The position numbers and the translations under genes were made by a program. The notes beneath the pieces are model-generated. The model saw only the letters and a program-made list of their open reading frames with translations. It was not told where the DNA came from and made no database searches. A DNA stretch of 64,000 nt from Tetraselmis striata (taxonomy: Eukaryota; Chlorophyta; Chlorodendrophyceae; Chlorodendrales; Chlorodendraceae), in the NCBI GenBank assembly GCA_006384855.1, contig VCJN01001418.1, positions 1 to 64,000 of the forward strand. Reading direction: 5' to 3'. Shown here piece by piece: positions 56,551 to 64,000 of the stretch; within the stretch, counting starts at the first letter, position 1, and each line of letters starts with the position of its first letter.

Positions 56551-58470
56551 GTGCATCGTCAATATCAGCAGCTCGTGAGGCGTCAGGTTAGAGCCGAGCA
56601 AAAGGAGCACCTCGAGAGTGTGCGCCAAGAACGAAGGGATCTGAGCAACGCCGTCTTCCAGTCGCGCCTTGGCCATGGAAAATTCGTCTTCTTCGAAATT
56701 GATAGCATGGACTCTGCGAAGACCCTGCTGCCTCAATGGGTTCGCATCCCCAACACTGTGAAGCCCGACATACTCCTCAAGTACCACCTCACCTGTGTGA
56801 AGTACGACGGCTACCGCCCGGACGACATCTACTACTACACCAACACCATCCCCCATGATTCATCCGCGACTTGCACTTTAATAGGGATCAAGATCACGAA
56901 GGTGAGCTCGCTGTCCTCCCGACTCATTTGCCTTAGCTGTCCAGTAGCCGTGGACTGATGAAACCTGATCTACGATGCAAGAATTCAGCTTCGTGGCAAA
57001 AAGATTCCGTACATCTGAATTCAGATGGACAACACCGTGAATAGAGAACAAGAATAGGAACTTGCCGCTCTATGCAATTGGCTTATGTCTATTGGATGGC
57101 ATATGCGACGTCATTCTTTTGGTCTTCTTGCCTGTCGGGCAGACTCATGAACGGGTTGATCATATCTTCAGCCGCATCAGTCTTGCGCTATCTCGCAGCT
57201 CCGCCTACACAATCGAGGCCTTTCTTCACTTGCTTTGGTTGCGAAGGCATTATCGCCCTACCCGGAGATTGCAGAGCTCTCATTCTCCCTCGACTTCTCT
57301 GAGTGGTTAAGGCACCATTTCCAAGACCACATCCAAGACATCAGCAAGCCGCACAAATTTGAGTTCACGCGTGATGCCGCCGCCGCGCGCGTGTGGCGGC
57401 TCGTTGCGCACATCCTTGTGGTCCAACACACCGCTTTCAAAGCCTGTACATATATCTTGAAGAGCGCGCCAATTTGGACGCCCGAGATTCATATGGGCCG
57501 GCCCCTTTTGTACGCTCCGTGCGACAAGAAGAAGCCCGACGCGCAGAACGCCCATAGGTACTTGGATGACTTCAAGAAGATCAGGTCGTACATCACGGAC
57601 CTGACGGTCCAGTGGCACTTCTCCCCAGTCGAGCGCGAGAGCTAGAAGAACCTGCTCGACGACTTGGATGAGGTGCATACCACTCCTTCGGCAGCTTTCT
57701 CCGGGTAGGTATGGCCGCAACGGAAAGGAAAGTTTTACGACTTATTGCGCGAGCACGGGCAGACCGCGCCCGCTGAGGCACGTCACATCACAATGGCTAC
57801 CAACGCCGACCTCAACAATGTCGAAGCCGCTCGCGTTGAAGCCGAGGTTCGAGCTCAAGTGCTTCAATATGACAGCGCCTTCCAAGTTTACACTGCCGCC
57901 AAGGATAGGCTTCATGACAACACATCGCCAAGCGATGCGAAGGTCACGAACCTCGTTGTCATCGACGTCTCCGATGTGAGCCCCATTGTTTGTCATTTTT
58001 ATCCAATTACGGAAACAAAAACAATTTGGTGTACTACCATGATTGTTATTTTGTTCTAGCTGGGACAGAAACGGTATGGCGTCTCGCTCGAGACTGAAAT
58101 AGCTCGCGGTCTTGGCCATTGTTAAGTACGTGAGGACGATAGGTGTTTTGAAACTCTTACTTGGTGATTGGGAGTCGAGATTCGTCATCGGGCTTGTGAA
58201 GTCGCGCGAGACTACCGAAGACACGTCGCTCGACCGTGGCCGTTTACGAGCCCTTCCATGCCGATGCAACGGGCGAACATCTCATGCCCCTATGGATGTA
58301 CGCTCAGACAAAATGAGGGGAAAAAGCCGGTTGACACAAGCCGGAGAAGCGCATGACGCTTACTTGGAAGCTTGTTGAAGCTGTCCCTCTGTCGTACGCG
58401 AAGATCATCCACGACGCGTCGGGAAGTCGCGAGGTGTTCAACAAGGACGGCACCATGGTCCGAGAAAAGT
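56551..58470 (+). pseudogene. DDE-type transposase relic (DUF7869-like)
   Basis: Recognisable blocks in order: QVRAEQKEHLESVRQERRDL; KFVFFEIDSMDSAKTLLPQW (first acidic residue of an RNase-H-like core); a donor-like AAG|GTGAGC at about 56900; then, with frame changes, QMDNTVNRE/NKNRNLP (second Asp) and FLPVGQTHERVDHIFSRI at about 57125-57180; FSEWLRHHFQDHIQDISKPH to a TAG at 57643-57645; and further charged sequence to about 58059. A last open piece (WKLVEAVPLSYAKIIHDASG) ends at 58468-58470. Q-x-DN ... NKN ... FLPVGxTHExxDxxFSRI is the hallmark of the DUF7869-type transposase-like proteins common in aquatic eukaryotes (recalled from knowledge). Multiple stops and frameshifts show decay. Confidence 0.62.
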
Positions 58471-58972
58471 AGTAAAAGCGCCCAAGTCGTGAAGACATAC
58501 GGGCAAACTTGGTGGCAAAGCAGTCAGCCACGACACAGTTATTTTGCGTCCACGTCATGTTTAATACGTTATCGCAACGCAAACCCGGCGGAGTCGTCAA
58601 GTTTGACGCAGCGCCACGAAGAAGGACTTGCTTGAGTGTGGGATGCTCAACGAGTAAACTGCTAGCAAAGTCTTGTGGCTAGGCAATGGATTAATCATCG
58701 TAATAAATATTGATTTGCCCCCGCGCGCCTTGTCCCATTTCAGACGAAATGCTCCAATACCAGCATTGGATATGCGTCGCGGCTGGTGTGCACGCTGATG
58801 AATGCCGCCCTACACCCTAGGTCTAATACAAATTAACCCAATCTACACCACCCGCCGTGAGTCTTAAGTACTGATAGTAGTAACCCCCGGAACTAGAGTA
58901 TAATCAAACCGTAATGTGCAAAATGAAATCCGCGGTGCAAAATAGGTTAAACTAGATAGTGTTTTACGCGTA

Positions 58973-59610
58973 TGTAGCAGTGTGGTTGCGCTATCCCGCG
59001 CAACCTACATATAACTGGGTCCCCGGGTCGGAGAGCAATGAATTGTTGTGCAGCATTAAGTCGGAAGCTCCGCGTGGTATTCGTCGGGGGGTGGCTGTTT
59101 GGGGGGGGGGGGGGGGGGGGGGGGGGAGGGGTGAGGAGTTCAGTACACTGATGCAATCCGCGTGCGGAACGCGCCAAAACCGATGTTCTGTAGGATGGTA
59201 CTTGTACTTGTACCCGATTTATTACATATAGCATTGTATCATATCCATCTCATCCGTCGTCCAAAGCAGACATGCAGATAGGCGGTTACATCCAAGCCAT
59301 GGCTCCCGGTCAGTCGGTCACCGTTGTTTTTCGACGTAAGATCAATAACATCATCACATGCATGGAGTCAGTTAGCTTGATCGGTGGAGGGATTTTGTAG
59401 CATCGAGACACGGGAGGGCGCGCAGTAAGATACTGCCATCCAACCTTGGCGCACTGACGCATCTCTTCATTTTATTACATGTCACGCTTTTATGTAGCAG
59501 TCTAGTTGCGCTATATATCCCGCGCAACCTACATTTTTAACTTGGTCTCCGGGTTGGAGAGCAATGAATTGTTTTGGAGCAACAACTCGGAGTCTCCACA
59601 CCGCTTCCCG
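58973..59610. repeat. Dispersed repeat 'T', two direct copies around a poly-G tract
   Basis: TGTAGCAGT.T.GTTGCGCTAT, CCCGCGCAACCTACAT and GGAGAGCAATGAATTGTT occur at 58973-59090 and 59493-59610. A G tract lies at 59101-59126 after the first copy. The tail of the second (CCGCGGTAACCCGTACCGTA) recurs inverted at about 62521-62545. Confidence 0.78.
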
Positions 59611-59762
59611 CGGTAACCCGTACCGTAGTGCGAAAACTGCCCTAAGATGTTATATCCAAAATTCCGTTTTCCGCCCACTCGGCTGCACGCGTGCGGGTGC
59701 GGCACAACGCCATGTACAGGCCAACCCACTCGTCACCCTGCCACATTCTCAGTCACAGCTAG

Positions 59763-59793
59763 CCCCCCCCCCCCCCCCCCCCCCCCCCCCCCA
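59763..59793. repeat. C31 homopolymer
   Basis: Uninterrupted run in gene-free sequence. Confidence 0.92.
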
Positions 59794-60108
59794 CCGCAAC
59801 CAACCGAAGCACCGCCCCCCGCGGGGGCGCAATGGACCCAAAACGGGACTTCCGGCTGCATGGCGCGGCTTCTCTGGCCTTAGAGGCCAAGTAGTTCGGC
59901 ATCTCCGTGGCCACCCTCAAGACCCTGTGCAGTGCGCGCACTCCCACCCACCCACATCCCTCAACTTCGCACCCATGCCGCTGCTTTACTCCGCCTAGGA
60001 AAAGTGTCTTTAACGGCTAGGAAACCTAGCCGCGTATATTTGGCAACTTTCTACCTTGGTGGATTCTCTCCTAGTGTGTTTTACAGTCTCTTAGTCCGGT
60101 TTTCGTGG

Positions 60109-60748
60109 ATGGGTATTTCTGTGGCAATGCGCGACTGGGAGGATGGCACCGGCGGGGGCGTGGCACCCACCCGCAGCCAACCCGGCCGCGCAGCCAGGTC
60201 TAAACCCCGCTACCCGAACCACGACGGCACCAGGTTTCTAGACCTCTCCCTGGATGAAGACTAGGACGTGGGGGGTAGTGGGTCGGAGTGGGAGTACGAG
60301 GGGAGCGACGAGGAGGACGATTTGGAGCTGTCCCCGACTACCGGGCGCGTCCTGACGCCCCCGGAGCGTCTCATCAAGCACGGCACCGTCGAGCGCGTGC
60401 CGCTTATTTACTGTTTGCCGTGCCTCGCCGAGGCGGAGGCCTTCAACATCACGGACGTCGATGGCGGGCAGCCCAGCGGCCTGCTGTACAAGTGAGCGCC
60501 GCAACGTGCCCGTGCGATGGCGGTGGAAGTGGGTGGTTGATAATTACAATTAACTAGAAATGCCAGTCGTACTCGCTACATGCCATTCTAACTTTTCTGT
60601 TGCCTCCCCCGGCCCGCCCTTCAGGATACCGGCCGGCACGCTCTGCCGGCCGTGCAAGCATAACGCCGGCAGCCACCCGCGCTCTCCCACCCCAAGGCAG
60701 CCAGACGGTCGGAAGCCTTGGCGTGCCGATGGGCCGGGAGGCAAGTAA
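60109..60748 (+). pseudogene. Two-exon CxxC protein with one in-frame stop
   Basis: Frame from ATG 60109 through an acidic stretch (WEYEGSDEEDDLEL) to a donor TACAA|GTGAGC (exon end 60491), then CCTTCAG|G at 60625 to TAA 60746-60748. The join restores a Lys codon and gives IPAGTLCRPCKHNAG. Two C-P-C-type pairs (YCLPC and LCRPCK), about 30 residues apart, could bind one zinc. A TAG at 60262-60264 interrupts the frame just before the acidic part, so either translation starts later on an upstream exon not seen, or the gene is broken. Family not recognised. Confidence 0.4.
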
Positions 60749-61045
60749 GGCGGTATTAGCAACACGGAGTCCCCCAGCATGCTTAGGGTTGCCGGCATGC
60801 TAAAAGATGCCCAGGCCCGCCTTGAGAGAGAGCAGGGCAAGAGAGTGCGGTAGCTAGGGAAAGAATATGCTCGCTGACAGGAAGGCGGCGGCCAGGCGCT
60901 AGCCGCGCGCTGTAATCTTTTCACTACATATCTCAAACTTTGCATCGCAATTGTCATGAAAAAGCTATTACAATGTTTCTATGGGGGAAAAGGGCTGCGG
61001 TGCTGCGGCTCCCGTGGGCGCAGCCCGGTTGGTGCCCGGGAGGTG

Positions 61046-61064
61046 GGGGGGGGGGGGGGGGGGG
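61046..61064. repeat. Poly-G tract
   Basis: About 19 G, followed by further G-rich sequence to 61077. Confidence 0.88.
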
Positions 61065-61354
61065 CGAGGGGGGGGCGCTCTACGTGGGCGTAGCGCGCTT
61101 CTTGCCATGTGGGCCACGCCTCGGTCGCTCTGGTGTGGGCAGCTCATGTTGGTGGCTTTCATGAATTTCCATGGGGCCAAGGACCTCCCCCTACCCTGAA
61201 CTCTGGGTGCTCAGCAGCGCCCCTCCGGTAGGCCGCCGTTGTGACCAAGTGAGCGTGTTCAGACCCGTGACAATCACAGTTCAGCCGGTCGCCATACTAG
61301 CTTATGTAATCAGGGATATGACACTGCATAATGTGGCAGTACACGGTGGCAGCA

Positions 61355-62140
61355 TCATTCTCACCTGCATCATTGACAAATGCATGCACGAATTTCTCTG
61401 CCACCTGCTTGACTTGCTGTGCGCGAGCCTCCTGCAAGTGCAGAGGTGGCAGCTGGGCGGTTCAAGGTGCGCGAGTTGGGTCCACGGGCTCCAGCAACAA
61501 CTCCCAGAGCTGCTTGCAAATTTCCAAGGCGGTATGCACCTTCACATCATCGGAGGCGCTTACCGTTGGGTAAGTCATGCCCGCCGTGATGCGAAGGTTG
61601 ATGTGCAGGAGATCATGTACCTTATGCTTGGCTTAGATGTGTAGCAGTGGGGGCTTGAGGTACCTGCAATGTGCATGTAGTTATAAAAAATCAGCAACAT
61701 AGTATTACCAATCAGCATGAAACATATTAATACATATGCAAACGCTGCAAAACAATTCAAGATAACATACCTCTCCGCAGCATGCAGCCTTGCAAATTCC
61801 CGCAGTTCGTTCTTGATCTTCTTTGGGGTGACATCGCGGATCATCTTCTTGCAGCACGGGCACGTGTATGCCTTGTCCACGTTGCCCTTTACAAAATTGT
61901 GAGACGCACATGCCGGCTAGCTCGCTCCTTGTCCTTTTTACCGCCCGGGCGGGCTGCTCGGCGCGCTGCACCGCCTCGCCCTCACAGAGCTGCATCACCT
62001 CAGCCTGCATCTCAGCCAGTTGTTCCTCCACGCTCCAGCGTGCGAGCTGTTGCTCCTGTGTTGTTGATTGGGCGGCCGCCAGGCGCGACTCCAACGAGGC
62101 GACCGCGCCATTGCGCCCGGCGTGCGGGCGGGCAGCGTAG
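61355..62140 (-). pseudogene. Coiled-coil plus CPCC zinc-ribbon protein, degraded; possibly transposon-derived
   Basis: Minus-strand order: a coiled coil (SLESRLAAAQSTTQEQQLAR, VEEQLAEMQAEVMQL), a one-base frame change near 61900, then DKAYTCPCCKKMIRDVTPKK and ELREFARLHAAER up to a strong donor (AGAG|GTATGT at about 61770). After an acceptor GCAG|GTACC (about 61665) the frame reads ERYLKPPLLHI, a TAA, then KVHDLLHINLRITAGMTYPT, ALEICKQLWELLLE, a TGA, and EARAQQVKQVAEKFVHAFVN. The V-x-D-x-LHI-x-LRI block resembles catalytic-Asp blocks of eukaryotic transposases. Two stops and a frameshift indicate decay. No gene name is offered. Confidence 0.45.
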
Positions 62141-62321
62141 CGCCGCGTTCGAGGCCTCGTCCTTGCCTTGGCGGGTCGAGGCCGTCGACAACAATAGTTG
62201 GTGCCTTTGTTACTCGCGTTTTGCGGGCGACGGGCGGGCGGGCTGTTGCCTCATGCCGCGTCCGCGGGCGATTCGGTACCCCAGACAACACCATCGCGGT
62301 CAAACCCTTTAACTACGAGTG

Positions 62322-62347
62322 CCCACACCCCCCCCCCCCCCCCCCCC
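62322..62347. repeat. Poly-C tract
   Basis: About 26 C; a similar 19-nt C run lies at about 62799-62817. Confidence 0.9.
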
Positions 62348-62639
62348 TTCCCCCCCTCCCCGTCCCATGAACCTCTTGCCAATCTCTTGGACCGACCGAC
62401 GGCCGACCTGGTGGCCGGCTCGTTGTGTGGGTGGGCCATGTGGCAGCGATGGCATGGCACCACCGCCGGCGGCTGTGCCTGACGCCTTTGTATTGTCCGT
62501 GGTTTATTCGGAATCCGACTTACGGTACGGGTTACCGCGGAAAGCGGTGTGTCCGCGTGGTATTCGTGGTATATTCTGATATATGTCGAGATAAATATAG
62601 TCTTATGTCTTCGCAAGGGTGTGAAAAATGATAATCCAG

Positions 62640-63881
62640 CGAAGCGTCGATTTTTCGGCGGTGAGCTTTATTGCCGTACGGGTACCCGTATGGGCCTATA
62701 GGTGCATGACTAAAGCGCTTCGCTAGTGGAATCGAAGACCGACCGGCCGCCGTGCCTTGCGCCTGCCCGTCACCCGCCTGGCGTCTCGCGGACCGACCCC
62801 CCCCCCCCCCCCCCCCCACACCCTTTCTTGCTGGGCGTCCTTGGAGACCTCTTCCCGCTGCGGCGTTTCTTCTTGGAGCTTCGCGCCCGCGACCGACCTC
62901 CGACCGACCACGCCCGCCCCTGGTTTTCTGCGCGCGCCCGTTTTCTCCTGCGGCTCCTTGGTGCGCTGCCAGCCGCCCCTTTGGCCCGGCGACCCCCTCG
63001 CCAATCTCGCCGTGCTTGGTACGTGCACGGCGAGCCCCTTCTGCGCCCCTGGCGCCTGCCGGGCTGCTGGTGGCGCAGCATGTCCGGGCGCCAGTCCATG
63101 GGGGCGCCCCGGCCCGTAGAACATTCCGCCTGGCGCGCCGCGTGGCGGCCGCGCGCGTGCGGACCTGTACCCGTACCTGTACCCGTACAACACGCCCCGC
63201 CTGGCGGCCCGTCATCATCACCGTCGCCGTTTTCAGTACCTGTATTAGTGACATCGCGCGACCCCGCGCGTACTGGAACTGGAACTGGGCGAACTGGAAC
63301 TGGTACTCGTACTGCTACTGCTACTGCTACTGGTACTGCGATCAGACCGACTCGTACCGGCACCCCCGCCGATAATGCTACTGGCCTTCGTACTCGTACG
63401 GGTGCCCGTTTTTCTGGCAGCCCCCGTCCTTATTTGAGTACCAGTACTCGTCCTCATACTGGTACCCCTACCGCAGCTGGTACTTCGGGTGCTGGTACCC
63501 GTACACCGGACGGCGCTCGCTTGGTTTCTTGTTCCGGTGGCGGCAGCAGTTCTGGGCCTTCCCCCGCGGTCTCCACCCCCTCCGAATCGCCAGGCCACAG
63601 CCAGCCAGCGCAGCCAACCACGGCTCACCACCGGCCCTTGGTCGTCACTCCGATGCCCCCATTGCCCTCGAGCCCTCGCTCCTCCCGAGACCCCGCCAGC
63701 CCCGCCGGTGTCGCTATCACAAGGTGCTGAGCCGAGCCAGCCCGCGACCCTCCATTGCGTCGGGTGTGCTCAACCCTATCCACGCGTATATGACTTGCGG
63801 GCCCACATGACCTCCTCGCCGGCATGTCTAGCCGCCCGCCCGGCCGACGGATGTCCAGTTCGTGACGCAGATCGGCATTTG
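62640..63881 (+). other. GC-rich low-complexity region with an open 334-codon frame and CTG/TAC-type microsatellites
   Basis: The plus-strand frame to TGA 63728-63730 is Pro/Arg/Ser/Thr-rich with a TGTGT-type stretch. That stretch is produced by ACTGGA/ACTGCT repeats at about 63265-63345, so it is probably not a real protein on its own. Its position before the zinc-finger frame at 63882 could make it the 5' part of a retroelement. Confidence 0.35.
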
Positions 63882-64000
63882 ATGTCGGCGTGCCAGCGAT
63901 GCGGCCTGTGGTTCCACGCTTCCGGCCTTGGTCGGCACCTGCGTTCTTGTGCGGCGGGCGCGGCCCAGCCGGCGTCCGTCCTTCTCCCTCGCTCCGGGGG
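63882..64000 (+). CDS. N-terminal zinc-finger segment, probably of a non-LTR retroelement; runs off the window
   Basis: Open frame from ATG 63882 to the window edge: MSACQRCGLWFHASGLGRHL then RSCAAG. C-x2-C ... H ... LGRHLRSC is the kind of Cys2-His(2)/Cys finger found at the N-terminus of endonuclease-type non-LTR polyproteins, where it contacts target DNA. Only about 39 residues are visible and no RT is in view, so the assignment rests on motif and neighbourhood. Confidence 0.45.
   Translation, partial: MSACQRCGLWFHASGLGRHLRSCAAGAAQPASVLLPRSG

Overview
The window looks like nuclear DNA from a unicellular plastid-bearing eukaryote, probably a green alga. Genes are split by short GT-AG introns, and coding exons are more GC-rich than the spacers. 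Two gene products begin with sequences that look like plastid transit peptides, and there is no sign of operons. The species cannot be named from the sequence. Roughly a quarter of the window is host gene territory. The rest is transposon debris, SINE-like repeats, hairpin minisatellites and long G/C homopolymer tracts.

Host genes, left to right: an armadillo-repeat protein on the minus strand (exons between 4588 and 1, running off the left edge); a TPR-like plus 2-oxoglutarate/Fe(II) oxygenase-like protein on the minus strand (22649-20402); an F-box-like/ankyrin protein on the plus strand (27326-32893); a secreted Cys-rich and Ser/Asp/Glu-rich protein on the plus strand (45249-48394); and, facing it across 336 bp, a ribokinase on the minus strand (52462-48731). 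For all five, exon phases were checked by hand across every proposed junction. They close without conflict except for one apparent single-base frameshift in ribokinase. Weaker candidates are a Cache-like sensor (about 56040-55369), a CxxC protein (60109-60748) and two isolated exons.

Mobile DNA: a 5'-truncated non-LTR retrotransposon encoding a reverse transcriptase and a restriction-like endonuclease (7635-10514) has a perfect 21-bp target duplication. A shorter copy of it (17431-18261) has a 10-bp duplication. A tyrosine-recombinase element (about 23770-27020) has split direct repeats like PAT/Kangaroo elements but no visible reverse transcriptase. A fragment of its recombinase lies at 36403-36769 and a lone terminal repeat at about 43995-44300. 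Relics of a DDE-type transposase lie at 43392-43567 and 56551-58470. At least three tRNA-like SINE families and a dispersed short hairpin repeat occur between genes and inside introns. The extreme right edge opens an N-terminal zinc finger like that of another endonuclease-type non-LTR element.

The signals that ordinary annotation would miss are: tandem 25-bp units that each form a near-perfect hairpin (39.6-42.1 kb); poly(C) tracts just downstream of splice donors on the sense strand of several introns; a reverse-transcriptase-free split-repeat recombinase element with a solo terminal repeat; and two nearly identical 63-nt exons in the acidic secreted-protein gene.
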